Both the position numbers and the translations under genes were made by a program. The notes under the pieces were generated by a model, which had not been told where the DNA came from, searched no databases, and saw nothing but the letters and a program-made list of their open reading frames with translations. A DNA stretch of 64,000 bases from Perkinsus olseni. Its lineage: Eukaryota; Perkinsozoa; Perkinsida; Perkinsidae. The DNA is taken from the NCBI GenBank assembly GCA_013115135.1, contig JABANP010000037.1, forward strand, positions 168,534-232,533, read 5' to 3'. This document shows, piece after piece, positions 10,801 through 21,727 of this stretch (the stretch's first letter is position 1; each line of letters begins with the position of its first letter).

Positions 10801-12709
10801 TGTGAGGTGATATGACTAACATTATAAAATAGTTGAATATTTGAGGAAGTACGTGAGGTGACAAAGTAGCGGAATGCGTGAAAATTTATCCTCTTTAGCC
10901 ACGAAAGATAATACTCGTCCTTGACATGATGCCCCTTCACTCTTCGATACTTGTCAATGAACTAGTCTACCTAGGAGTAGGGTCGATTATAATAAACTAT
11001 TTCCAGATAGGTTATTTGGTATTTGTCGTACTAGTATCGCTGCGCCGAGATTCACCGGCCGTTATCACGGGAGTAGAGTATATGAGTTCTCAGGTTGAAT
11101 AATGATAGACTGCTGGAGAATACACTGATGATGCTCTCGCCAGCTAGCAAGGCTCCCAGCTGTAGGATTCCTGTGGGCGCTGATGGACAGGGTTGCCAGC
11201 TCAGGCACGAGCGATATCTTCCTTCGTATCCTGGGTTCATGCGCGGACATGCCGCAGCGAAGTCGGGATGCTGTTAGGGTGAGTTCAGCAGTGCCTTACC
11301 TACAGCCTTGCCGAATCTGGGTCCTCTGCTGATGCTGCTCGGGTAGGTTCTCTTGCACAAGCATGTGGGACTGCAGAACGCCTTCAATCGCCTGTTCGAA
11401 GAGCTTTGTTCGTCGACTGTATCCGAAGCTGGACCAGGAGACCCTGGCGGACCTGGTGTATGCATGTGCCAGGATAGGCTATGATGACGGGATGTTTGTA
11501 ATAGTCTGCCAAGTTGAGCTAAATTCAACAGGCTCCCATTCAACGCTTATCGTAGGTCCAACGTCTTATCGAACACGTCGATCAGCACTTAGCCAGCAGC
11601 GGAGGCTTCCACTCCTTCCAGAGTATGGCGAGGATAGTGTATGCTCTCTGTGAGCTCAACACTAGGCTTGATATGGCCAGGGTAGTAGTGATACTCCTGG
11701 AGGGAGGCTGAGCCGCGGGCTCTTGCTATCCTTTATGGGATTGTGTCGGCTTATCGCTCTTCGTCCACTTATCAGGTGCTTTGCCGCGAAGCCATTGACG
11801 GCCAGATGTGGGACGGGGGTAGCGGGGATGATATACTGATGCTAGCATGGGCTGCGGTGGTAGGAGTTTCTATTGCTATCGAGAGCGTCCAGGCAGGGTC
11901 ATTAGTTCCTATCGTTGCCGCCTCCAGTGGAGCTCATAACGGAGATGTGCATACTGTTCGAGGAGAGGTTGCCGACTCAGCTTCTCATGGCTCAACAGGT
12001 GAATGACGTCGCTATCTCACTTGATACGGGAAATAACGGGAGGAGTCACTCCGACCTCGGTCACTCACGCGCTCCTGGAATTGGGAAGCGAAGCCACTTA
12101 TTTGGCTAGTTGCTCGCTTTGACCTCCCGTCTATGTCCGGTTAGATTGCAGTGCAGCTAGAGTACAGTGACGACTATGTTGATGTGAACTGGGATGATCC
12201 GAGAGTCGACACCTTCGTCAAGGATGTAATTAACGGTGCTAGCAGCTGGTCTGCAGACTCATTGGAGTAGGTCCGGACGATCAAGCGGAATGACCTTTAT
12301 CCAGTGGTGTATGGGAAGAAGGCTAATCATAGGGGCACAGCGCTGATGCATAGTAAGGAGAACTTTCTGGTGATGGTCTCCATGCTCGGCGGATGATGTT
12401 AGCCACAACAGCAGCATCATGGGTATCGGCGGCCCTGGAGCAGCTGAGAATACCGCACAAGTCGTCCTTCGTTATTGACAATCTCTACAGAGTGGCGGCA
12501 GGGTTCCCTGGTCAGATGGCGGCCTTGGATGTGATGGCCTCCTTGTTAATTCTTTCTACACAAACCTCTACCGACAGGTATTGTGTCCGGATAGTTTGGT
12601 ATCACCCGGCGGCACTCGGCCACTAGGATCGGCCGCCATGCGCCACAGGCAGCTGGCAGCCCTGGGGTGGGCCGTGAAGGACGTTACACAAAGAGAGGTC
12701 AATGGATAG
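7893..12709 (+). CDS. HPR-type helical-repeat protein with C-terminal RAP domain
   Basis: Heptatricopeptide (HPR) / FASTK-like repeats bind organellar RNA, and the RAP domain is a putative endonuclease-like fold. Many plus-strand exons carry the typical alpha-helical repeat pattern: INLATALHRIAKHSK (from 7893), LSSLDGVGLMNTLWAL (about 8265), DIAAVSWAFARAKFTDRELF (about 9020), SVQDLCALAWSFANANINDVDF (about 9385), LADLVYACARIGYDDGMF (about 11445) and DILMLAWAAVV (about 11830). Near 12390-12709 come a helix-rich end and AAMRHRQLAALGWAVKDVT, which matches the closing part of a RAP domain. In related apicomplexans such proteins act on fragmented mitochondrial rRNA. The 5' end and most splice sites are not fixed, and more than one gene could be present across this 4.8 kb. 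Confidence 0.65.
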
Positions 12710-12759
12710 CAATCTCTTGGGTATGTGAACGAAGAACTGCCTAGTAGGTATACGACGCC

Positions 12760-14506
12760 ATCGTCACGAGGTCGGTGAACAGCTTCATAGCGAAGCAGAT
12801 AGGACCGATTCATCCCAATGCAGTAAAGTACATCGAATGGGGCAAGGTGGAGGTAGTGAGGTGCACCGTATTCAATTCTCGGTTCTGCACGGCCGCTACT
12901 TTCAGGTGCCAGACATAGAGGTTAAGGACTCCGATGGATTCCCTAACGCCTGTGGGGATGCTGGGAAGAAAGAAGCCCAGTTACAGTATGAGGAGGAGAT
13001 GCTAGCGGATATCTTTGGTCAAGATCCGCAGCCTATCACCACCTTAGGTGGCTAATTCAGTGCTCTCGGTCAACCACGTTTCTGCATTCATCGTTTCTGT
13101 GAAAAAAATAGGACATCCTCGAGTTGACAGTGGGGAAGGACCGTGTTTGGTGGGCAGATGCCGGATGTCTTTTCTCCGGCCAGGGAGGAGGATACAACCG
13201 ACTATGGTCCAGCCGCTACAGATGCTCTAAAGTCATTGGCCTGGCGGTATTGGGGAGATATTTGGCGGTCACTCTATTATTACGTGTGAGTGGGGTCCTG
13301 TCACTGCTTCTGGGCTCTGCGTGAGTTTGGTGTTGTCGGGCTCAGACCTATCAGGGAGTGTGCTGAGGAGTTTCGCATGCAGCGACGAGATGACCGACAG
13401 TGTACTCTGGGGCCTGTCGAACGGAAGACTATCACATCGTAAGCTTGCTACACCGCTAGCACTCGCGATATGTCGGTCGGGTCCTGGTCACGAGGAATGG
13501 AGTGAGCTTATACGGTGCGTATTATTCAGGCTCGAGGGCATCCTCGTGGACGAGGCTTTCGACGCTCCCTTCAATACTTACGCCGCTGCAGGTCAGTTGC
13601 CTTCATTCATCTGGCACTCCTCGAGTGCTGATCTCCCATATTCTCGACCCTGTCGTCGCTGCGACCGTTGCCTGTATTAGTAGATGATCAGGCCTCTTTG
13701 CCCTAGTCAGTTGGCGGTTCCTCCGGGCATACCCTCCTCTCATCAACCGTCCTGCTACGGTCTTGTCGTCTGCATTCGTAAGTGATAGCTGCAGCTGTTG
13801 CTTTGATCTCCTTTTGGGCAATAACTATAATCTCAGTGAGTCGCAGGTCCCTCCAGGCTTGTTTTGCCTCTGGCGACGATCATACATGAAGAGAGGGATG
13901 ATATGTCAGTTTGTAAGGCTAATGATAGACCAGTTCGACGTCTCTGTGCTAACTCAGCACTGCAAAGCCTCCCAAAAGTTTCTACTACGCATTTGCGCTT
14001 GCTTATCGGGGCACTCAGGATCCCGTTAGGCTGTCGAACATACTAAATCTTAGCAGAACTATAGTGGCTCTTTGTAGATATACACTGAAGGTCAGAATTC
14101 TCAACGAGCTCAGGAGATCATCGATCTCTACCATGAATGGTGTCCTGATGACTACGAGTTCATGAAGGGCCGGCCAGGTTGGGGCTGCAACAACATGTGA
14201 TGCTCTCGCCATGTAGTCCTGTTTGTAATGAATGTTTCTGTTGCTTTCCTATGAGGCTAGCGTTGGATATGCATTATCTCTCCGTCGACTCTCTCCTGTC
14301 AGCAGCTTCCATCGGGATAGGGCTCCGCCTTCGTTCTCGGCTATCCATCGCAACCGGAGCCGTATGATACACTTGCAGGTTAATGGATGTTCTTGGAGCT
14401 AACCTGAGTTACTCCCCATCTCCAGGACCCGCTGCTGTTGCTAGACAAGGGTTTGGAGCCTTTCCGGACATCAAGCGACTTTCCGGAGACCTACTGGCAA
14501 CTCTAA
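12760..14506 (+). CDS. Unrecognised multi-exon gene(s)
   Basis: Plus-strand coding segments with clear donors and acceptors include IGPIHPNAVKYIEWGKV (near 12815), VPDIEVKDSDGFPNACGDAG (from about 12907), DVFSPAREEDTTDYGPAATD (near 13165) followed by LAWRYWGDIWRSLYYY, then LREFGVVGLRPIRECAEEF (near 13320) and QRAQEIIDLYHEWCPDDYEF (near 14110). The last exon reads LLLLDKGLEPFRTSSDFPET and stops at the TAA at 14504-14506. I recognise no domain. The aromatic-rich centre and helical tail suggest a folded protein. Exon order is inferred from position only. Confidence 0.4.
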
Positions 14507-14579
14507 CGAATTCCAGGTAGTATTTGTCCGTGGCCCCGATCGAATCCGAGCCAATTGGGGTCATTATGGCATAATGTGG

Positions 14580-14607
14580 CAGAGCATAATGGCTACATTA
14601 TGCTCTG
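14580..14607. repeat. 12-bp perfect hairpin
   Basis: The left arm CAGAGCATAATG (14580-14591) pairs perfectly with CATTATGCTCTG (14596-14607) across a 4-base loop. A second small palindrome with the same CATTAT/ATAATG core lies just upstream at 14562-14576. The position just after a gene end would suit a 3' processing or termination structure, but that is inference. Confidence 0.8.
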
Positions 14608-14919
14608 GCTACACCTGAGTTGGCGTCTTGCTCATTGGCGCCTCCAACTTGGATTCAGTGAACAACACTGATTCGGAATCAGTGAAAAACTCAGGCAAGG
14701 ATTGTGACCGGAGAGAATCCGTGCTTGTCTCCTACGGACATTGTCTCCCGTCGTTGCGATGTTGATGTTTGTGAGACTGCTATTTGGTGGGCCCGATGTG
14801 GACATGCGGCTTTCTTTATGCGTCGGAGCAGCATTTTGCTCATGGCAGATGTTTGCCTCCAGTATTTCCAGCCCTGTCTGCTTGCTTTGAAGAGTATCGA
14901 AAGTCATCGGCTAACATGA

Positions 14920-14951
14920 ATCATGTTACATGATCCATCATGTAACATGAT
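14920..14951. repeat. 15-bp perfect inverted repeat with 2-bp spacer
   Basis: ATCATGTTACATGAT (14920-14934) is followed, after CC, by its exact reverse complement (14937-14951). Each arm is itself nearly palindromic, so the site has two nested levels of symmetry. It could be a binding site for a dimeric or tetrameric factor, a cruciform, or the end of a small mobile element. Confidence 0.85.
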
Positions 14952-15049
14952 CCATTGGAGATGGCAATTGCCCAGAATGTTTATCCGGCTCTATACGCTC
15001 GAGGGATATTGACGTCTGAGTCAACAACAAGGCGGGAGCTCGCTAAAGG

Positions 15050-17018
15050 ATGCTATGTCGGTAATGTGGTTGTTCGTGATAATCACTAGGCCTCCAGTAC
15101 GCTGGCACCACGTTGGTTGGTTGATAAGGTGTATCGCATTGTTGCTATCGAATTTGCAGTATCAATGGCTGCATCGCGCAGTTGGAGGGTGGGCCAGACT
15201 CTGGTGGTCGGGGGCCCCGACCCGGGGCACGCTGACCACTGAGTTCTTGGGTAACTTGAAGTTACTGGTATAGTCGAGCACTGTTGCATTGGATATTGTT
15301 ATAACGATGATGACGCACGTTTCATTCTCATAGTATCTAAGTGTTGCCTTTTTCATCCCACAAAACTGTTAGACGACACTTCCGGCAGCCGTACACGATC
15401 GCGATCGTCATCACTCTCGTCTTATTCAGGGCCTTATTCACTTGCTACGCGAGGTCTAAGCTGGGCATCCAAACGGCGAATGCGGGAGTCGCCAGCTTCA
15501 ATGAGTAACCGTATCGTCTATGCCTTTGTATGCATCGGTCGCTGGTGTCGCCGAATGGATGCGATGCTCAGAGTCTCTCTCAGGTTTGAGTCGAACATCA
15601 TTCTCAAAGACGGTGGTAGTCCTTTTTTTATCAGCATGTTAGCAGGTAGGCTGTTGGGGCCGCTGCGTACAGGACCCTGCCCCCTCAGCGTTGATGTATC
15701 CTCTGGTCCTCCGGCAAGCTCTATCGTGGCCGACTTTCCGCAGACTGCCGCTCCCAATACCTCACGTTGTTACTGCTGTACCGTCACTTCTTTACTCACT
15801 ATTGTGCTTGACGGTACTTATTCAGATACCATCGATTGGTGTGCTTTACGTGTCCATGCTACACCACTTCAGAAGTGTCATTCGTGACATAGTGAGTGTC
15901 GGAGTCGACCACGTCCTGGCTAGTACTCTTCGGCTGTTATCAGGTTAACTTCGACGGCCCACTTAGCAACCAAGATAGACATGTTCGTGATATGTACAAG
16001 CAACTATCTCCGACTGATTACGAAGCTCTAGGTGCATCAGAGGCCCCGGTGCCGGAGGTCAATGTATGAGACCCAGTCCTGGATCTGAGGGCATCGCTTA
16101 TATTATGGTTGATCGCCTCTATGAGGCGAAGGCATGCTTCTTCCCTGAGTCGGCGAACGTCGTTGAGTTAGCTAGTGGGGACCACAACGCTATTCGTAGA
16201 GGCTTCCAACATGCCAACAACTACGCCGGAAGACCCTCCGGAGGAAACCCGGGGATCCAGCCGAATACCCTCGCTGCTCTCAGACGTATGGTCGTCCCTG
16301 CGGAATCGCAAGTAAGTTTCATCCTGGCGGGCCAATTCGGTCATCTCCAGCTGTTCCTCACCCTTGCGCTGGTCCCCAGAGCGCTGATCGACTGCTGCAA
16401 GGAGCTCAAGCTGCCAGAGGAAGCCTCCACTTCAACGGAGGGGGAACATCGAGGCGGTCTCACGATGTATGATCACCTCTGATGGTAGGCGTCGGAGAGC
16501 CCGAGAAGACTTGCTTCCGATCTGCAGGTACGAGTCAGATATGTTGAGTACAGGATCCCCCATCACACTGGGGCTCCTCGCAGGTAGCAGTACAATCGGC
16601 GGGGATCTCAGGCGCTTCGCTCCGCCTAGCAACTCTGTTTGTTTTTCGTCCATCTCAGCTCTGACGTACCCTATAGCATGGCGGAGTGTCAGTCGGATGC
16701 ATCTCTTCCGGAACCGCCCGGTCCTCCCGCAGTTCCTTGCCATAGTAGGATGCTCGGAACCTCCCTCGCTCAGAACCGGAATGAGCTTGTCTACTGTAGG
16801 TGCCTCCAGTTGCCTTCCTCTACGTCGCTGGGGTCTACAACTGCAGAGTCGTCATGAGCCGATTTGTGAGTCCCTGATCCTCGACTGCTGCCAGGGAGGC
16901 TTCCCGAGTGTAGGTGCGTGACGAGGGAGAGCGATCACAGCGAGCTCGAGAGGTCGTCGCCCTCTACCAGGAGAAGGCGCCAGTAGACTACGCAGCGCTG
17001 CGACAAGGAAGCGGGTGA
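15050..17018 (+). CDS. Unrecognised multi-exon gene(s) with repeated DYEAL motif
   Basis: Plus-strand segments that look coding include HVRDMYKQLSPTDYEALGAS (about 15975-16040), IAYIMVDRLYEAKACFFPES (near 16100), and an exon reading NNYAGRPSGGNPGIQPNTL that ends at a GTAAGT donor near 16310. Further on are a Leu-rich piece near 16400 and SQRAREVVALYQEKAPVDYA (about 16935-17000), ending with TGA at 17016-17018. The first and last of these resemble a segment in the preceding gene (near 14110). I recognise no family. One gene or two is undecided. Confidence 0.38.
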
Positions 17019-17182
17019 CCACCTTCATATTACAAAATTACCTTGCTACCACTTCACTGTTGCGTTATGGCTTCCTAGTGCTCGACACGGCCGAGGTCTC
17101 CTAAACGGATCGGCTGCATCTAATGTTGATTGCGCTGACCTCAGTGGCCGGTCGTGGCCTTACATTGGTGCCATCCCGGCTT

Positions 17183-18844
17183 ATGTCGCAACTTTCTGAG
17201 GAGACCCAGGACCTTCTACTGAGGACCAAGATCGACGATGTTCTTCGAAAGAGTCTCCTGAAGGTGAGCGAAGCCATGAGGTGCTACCCCTTCATGTCCT
17301 GCTTGTACTTCAGTTTTTGGAACAGATTCGTGAAGAGCCTCGGGCGGAGCTTTTCCTAACGGTAGGCCCCTTACTATTCAAAGACTCGCTCGATGATCTA
17401 GTTTGTGTCAGCCCGTAAACCTGAAGGTTTATCCGAGCTACACGGATGTTGTGAAACGGCCGATGGATCTGTCCACTATGGAGATGAAACTGAAGGGGCA
17501 GCGGCCTCGAGGACGGAAGCCTCGAGTGCCCAGGCCGTAAGTGAAGAACTGTAGAGGCCTTACTGGCCAGATCTTGCTGCGACTTCCCTTGCACGTCTCC
17601 GCGCCAGCCGACGTCCCTTTTTTCTTTTACTGCGCTGCCGCTTCCCAGTAGCAACTTACTCTGGCCTGAGCCTACGGAGAATGGATTGGTTCTTGCTGAG
17701 CTCAGGCCGATTCAGAAGTACCAGTACGTCCAGGACGTCTTCAACGACCTAGAGCAAATATGGACTAACAGCATGATGTGAGGCTCAGCCAAGGCCGCTT
17801 CTGTCACCAATGGTTGCTGCACGACTCAGATTTAATCAATCCGGCTGTGATGCCTACAATGATGCTGTGGAGATGCGAGAAATCACCCGTAGCATGGTTG
17901 ACGAATGGGTCATTGCGAACATACCGAGTAAGTCACCTCACGGGGATGCCCATGCCCACCACCTCTCAAGATGCTCGGATGAAGGAGGTTGAACCGAGCC
18001 CCACCGTACGGCTGACCGCAGAGGCACTGAGGGAAGTGAGCGAGGCTGAAGGAGAGCCTGGCGGGAGTACGGCGAAGCTTGACCTTCTCTGAAGTGGCTG
18101 GTAGGCTGCGTGATTAGGTGTATCGGCTCCAACGAAGAAGTCACGGAAGGACTCAAAGAAAGGTAGGGGAGTTGGACCGGGGTGCGAAGGAACATTCACT
18201 TCCGTGGTGCAGGCGACGGGAGCTCGAAGTTGTCGAAGAGAAAGAAGAAACGGAAGAAGGTAGGTCGACGCCCCCTTATCGCCTTAGTCACTCGTCAACT
18301 CTCAGCGAGCTGCCTCGGAGTCGAGTTCATCAGACGGCGACCTAGATAGTCCAGCGTCACCGTCATGTAAGGCCTTCGTGAAGTCTCATCGTCTGTTCAC
18401 TCAGAGCTGCCTCCCTCCTCAGCTTTCCCTGCACCCGCAGCGCTGGACCGGTTCTCACTGTTGACGCCGAGCCCGGGCGAACGGAACGCCCTGGCGGCGA
18501 GAATTACAAGATTGCATCCCGAAAACCTTGCCCGCATCGTGAAGTTGCTTTCTTGCTCTGAGCAGTCGGAGAAAGATGCTCTGGCGGTATGAGCCCTGGC
18601 CTGGCGCAATGTGTATCCGAGGTCGCTTCCAGGTGTCAGAAGGTGAAGGCGATGGCAGCGTTTTCACCATCAAGTTAGACCTTATCGACAACAAGACGTT
18701 CTGGGTCCTCAGCAAGTAGGGAGGATGCTGATCTTTTCTGATTCTAGCCTTCGTCCTTTTTTCAGCCTGGTGAAGCTGCAGCTCCGGCAGCAGGAGCACG
18801 AGCAATATAAGCGTTACCACGACAAGATAGCAACAGTTTCGTAA
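17183..18844 (+). CDS. Bromodomain protein with ET-like C-terminal domain (BET-like)
   Basis: Bromodomains read acetyl-lysine on histones, and the ET domain recruits partner proteins. The ATG at 17183 begins MSQLSEETQDLLL. Introns lie at 17264-17313 and 17362-17411. Exon 2 gives FLEQIREEPRAELFL and exon 3 gives PVNLKVYPSYTDVVKRPMDL, the Pro-Val shelf and ZA loop of a bromodomain. Later exons give YQYVQDVFNDLEQIWTNS and a CDAYNDAVEM segment with the acetyl-lysine-binding Asn. After a Pro/Ser/Arg-rich linker, NALAARITRLHPENLARIVK and TIKLDLIDNKTFWVLSK match an ET domain. The protein ends with a basic QLRQQEHEQYKRYH tail and TAA at 18842-18844. Only one bromodomain is seen. Splice sites between 17500 and 18400 are not all fixed. 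Confidence 0.82.
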
Positions 18845-19136
18845 CTCCAATCAGTATTTTCGTTCAAAGTTGAGAGCACGCGTCTGGGTCCTTCTATTGA
18901 GAGAATGGCGATTGGTATATAGTAAAAAGAAACCCAATCTATGAAAATCATATGTAGTTGATGATTAATCAAACTGGCTGTTTGTCTGCGATATGGCGTT
19001 GTTTCTGACTAGTGGCTTACAAAACATACCAATGTCGATTATCTGTTACTAAATTACCGTATGTGATATTACCATTGGACCGAGTTGACAGTCGTCTTTT
19101 CAGAGCTCTCGTTGTTCTTATTATGACTAGTACTTA
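18845..19136. other. AT-rich promoter spacer before the aquaporin gene
   Basis: About 290 bases with distinctly higher AT content than the flanking genes and no coding character. It must contain the promoter and 5' UTR of the aquaglyceroporin. I see no specific motif I can name. Confidence 0.5.
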
Positions 19137-19958
19137 ATGAGCCAGTCGGAACAATCACTTCACGACTGTCTACACTCTCCCAAATGTCTTCCGCCCTTAT
19201 TATCTCCCCCAAGAACAACAACATCACAAGAGAAGGAGCCTCCTCCCTTGTGGAGGAAGTGTCTTGCCGAAGTGTTCGGAACGGCCGTTCTATTGGCCTT
19301 CGGCTCGGGCGTGGTAGCCCAAGTTAACGTCTGTGGTCTCGGCAACTACCTCTGCATAGCCATCGGTTGGGCTCTCGGTGTGACCTTTGGCGTCTTGGCA
19401 AGTTTCAGAATTTCCGGTGCCCATCTAAACCCGGCGGTGTCCCTGGCCTCCTGCGTCTACAAGCAGATGCCTTGGAAGGACCTCCTGCCCTATGTTGGGT
19501 CCCAAGTATTGGGAGCCTTCATTGGTGCTTGCATCACCTATTTGTGTTACTACCAAGATTTCAAGGTTCAAGATTTGTCTAATGCCGGGGTATTTGCTAC
19601 TTACCCCAGGGAAGGCGATAACGCCTTCAACTCGGTCGTGAATGAGGTGGTTGGAAGCTCCCTCCTCACGGCTGCCATCGCTGCCGTCACCGACCCCCAA
19701 GACAAGGCGCCGGCCAATCGGTTCCACGTTGCTGGATTCGTTGGTCTCGTCGTCCTGGCGATCGGCCTCAGCTTCGGTGTAAACACCGGCTACGCTATCA
19801 ACCCCGCTAGAGACTTTGGTCCGAGACTGTTCAGCGCCCTGGCTGGCTGGGGTCCACAAGTGTTCACCGCCGACAACTACTATTTCTGGGTTCCCATCGT
19901 CGGACCCCTCATGGGAGGGACACTGGGGATGGGCATCCAGAGACTAGTACTACACTGA
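19137..19958 (+). CDS. Aquaglyceroporin (MIP family channel)
   Basis: This intronless 273-residue protein is a six-helix MIP channel for water and small neutral solutes. A short Pro-rich cytoplasmic N-terminus (about 36 residues) precedes the first helix (LAEVFGTAVLLAFGSGVV). Both NPA half-helices are intact: SGAHLNPAVSLA (about residues 102-113) and GYAINPARDFGPRLF (about 225-239). The Asp after the second NPAR is the residue typical of glycerol-conducting members (GlpF type), so glycerol permeability is likely. The length is normal for the family. Lack of introns, in a window where most genes have many, is notable. The start is the first ATG after the AT-rich spacer, and no other in-frame ATG precedes the first helix. 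Confidence 0.96.
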   Translation: MSQSEQSLHDCLHSPKCLPPLLSPPRTTTSQEKEPPPLWRKCLAEVFGTAVLLAFGSGVVAQVNVCGLGNYLCIAIGWALGVTFGVLASFRISGAHLNPAVSLASCVYKQMPWKDLLPYVGSQVLGAFIGACITYLCYYQDFKVQDLSNAGVFATYPREGDNAFNSVVNEVVGSSLLTAAIAAVTDPQDKAPANRFHVAGFVGLVVLAIGLSFGVNTGYAINPARDFGPRLFSALAGWGPQVFTADNYYFWVPIVGPLMGGTLGMGIQRLVLH

Positions 19959-20640
19959 GTACTGTTCAGCACTCCACAGGCTGGAAGAAGTTGAGAAATT
20001 TATGAAGGCGTCGAGGCTGTTGCCAGGAGGCATATCATTCGCTTTAGAATACCAGTTTACCATTGCGCCAGTTCAGTGGCCTACGCCCTACTTACCCCGA
20101 GAAGGTTCTCTAACATCATTATATTAGGACAATTGGAGTTGTGTTGTTATGGTACCGATTAGTGCGGGAAAGGGAAGCAGTCGGATAGTAATATCCAGAC
20201 AATGATGAGTGATATAAAACTCACGGGAGAGAAATACTCGGGGCTTTCGATAGACTGCTGCCTCTCCTGACTGTCAGGAGGGCTCCCAGGATTGAATTAA
20301 ACGTGAAGAAAGCGATCCCGGGGGGCGCTCATGATTCGTGAGTCATGAAACTCAGAAGAGGCAGCAGTCTATCGAACACGCGGACTCTCCTGAACGCGGG
20401 AATATTTCCGTATTTCCAGATGCAGTTAACTAACAAACGCGACATGAGCCACCAGAGTAAAACAAAAGTGATCACTTTTTCCAGCCTCCATCATGGTCCA
20501 GCGTATATGGTGCTGATCGTCGTCACACCAAAAAGACTGCTATGTCCAGGGCGGTAGGGGCCACTGGATGTACGTGTTGCAATGGTATCAATACTGGCTC
20601 CCTCAAAGCATAGCTCTACTTCTTCGACTTTTTACTCTTA
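19959..20640. other. Spacer between convergent genes, with a 19-bp inverted repeat
   Basis: This lies between the aquaporin stop and the 3' end of the minus-strand gene that ends near 20648. The open frame at 20345-20557 has no recognisable features. The spacer's main content is the inverted repeat at 20247-20375, described separately. Confidence 0.5.
20247..20375. repeat. 19-bp perfect inverted repeat enclosing about 91 bp
   Basis: TCGATAGACTGCTGCCTCT (20247-20265) recurs exactly as its reverse complement at 20357-20375. Just inside the left arm is a smaller hairpin (CTCCTGA...TCAGGAG, about 20264-20280). The unit could be a small non-autonomous element with terminal inverted repeats or a long stem-loop in the 3' region of the aquaporin transcript. 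No coding sequence is inside. Confidence 0.85.
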
Positions 20641-20647
20641 CCACCCT

Positions 20648-21589
20648 ACAAGAACTCTCTCCAGCTCAGCCACACAACAGGAGCTGTCGCTACCTTGGCC
20701 GCATCAGAGGGTGTGGTCTCGGCACTAGGGATGGCCTTGGACTTGGTCTCGGCGTCGGGAGGGGAAGGCTCGGCATCCACTGCTTTAGCGGCCTTCTTCA
20801 ACTTCTTCAGAGGCTCCTCCACCTGATGGAAGTCGCCTTAGCCCAGCCATTCGGAAGCGTTCGAGTACCTCCTCAGGGGCCTCGGTCTGTGCATCCCCAG
20901 GATACGGCACTCGTTTATAAACAGCGGCTTCAGGGTCGTCGTAGGCTTCCTCGTAAGTCTCGTCCCAGGTCCACTTTAACAACGGCTTCTCCGTGAAGGT
21001 ATGGATGGGCGCTGAAAACATCAACGATCACATCGGTAACGGCCAGGCTACTGCTGAGTCTCCGAAGGCTTCGCAGAATCTCAATGCAGGGAGCCCTCTT
21101 GGGAAAATACTATAGCAAGTCTTACCAGGTCTATCAACCATCTCATCAGGGTGGAAGGACATGTAGGGTATGACCGTACCTTGCCATAGTGCCGAATGCT
21201 GCTGCTGTTCACAAGAGACTTCAATAGCCTACCATCTCTAAGCCTGGTGTGCATCTTATTCAACTGACTGTCCATCTGGTGCAGGGCACGTCTGGCCAGA
21301 TCATCCTCCTCACGGAAGCGGACGTAGCAGTTCCTGAGGACGATGAGCTCACGAGTGACACTACTATTAACACCCTAACCTTCCAAGGCAAAAGTTGGTC
21401 TCCTCAATTACCCAATCGTCCTCTTGGGATATCAGCTCGGATTCCTGCACGGTTTGACCTGACCAGAGGCGACTTAGCAAGTGTCATCTGCGAGGCACTG
21501 GAAGGACCTTCATAGACGCTGAAAAGCCGAGCCCCGACGGGCTTGAAGAACCTCTGCACCAGCGAGGATCTTCTATGGATAGTCAGCAT
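20648..21589 (-). CDS. Small mitochondrial-type protein, possibly ribosomal bS21m-like
   Basis: The minus-strand ATG at 21589 begins MLTIHRRSSLVQRFFKPVG, an Arg/Ser-rich amphipathic start typical of a mitochondrial transit peptide. A later exon (about 21180-21340) reads LIVLRNCYVRFREEDDLARR, continues as a basic helical segment and ends at a GTACGG donor. The next exon (to about 20880) contains FTEKPLLKWTWDETYEEAYD. A 46-nt intron (GTACTC...CAG) leads to a Lys/Ala/Pro-rich tail ending WLSWREFL, with TAG near 20648. The order basic helix then EKP recalls mitochondrial bS21, a small-subunit ribosomal protein, but the match is weak. The transit peptide and exon chain are clearer than the family name. 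Confidence 0.5.
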
Positions 21590-21727
21590 TCTGTTAACGT
21601 CAGCAAAGAAGCGGCCGGCCTGCGTTCAAGAAGATGGACCAGTTCGAGTAGCGCGCGCCATAGTGATCGATAATGATTTGGTGGGTGAGTTGAATTGAGA
21701 GCACTATTATTCGAGGTTGCTTGATTA

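Larger units (their letters stand above)
14507..15050. other. Intergenic spacer containing two strong hairpins
   Basis: No coding segment is evident between the stop at 14506 and about 15050, apart from short frames without character. The spacer holds two near-perfect inverted repeats, listed separately at 14580-14607 and 14920-14951, plus a short CATTAT...ATAATG palindrome at 14562-14576. Confidence 0.5.

Noticed and set aside
19425..19859. Minus-strand 144-codon frame inside the aquaporin gene
   Set aside because: The aquaporin frame on the plus strand has both NPA motifs and full length; the minus frame has no protein character.
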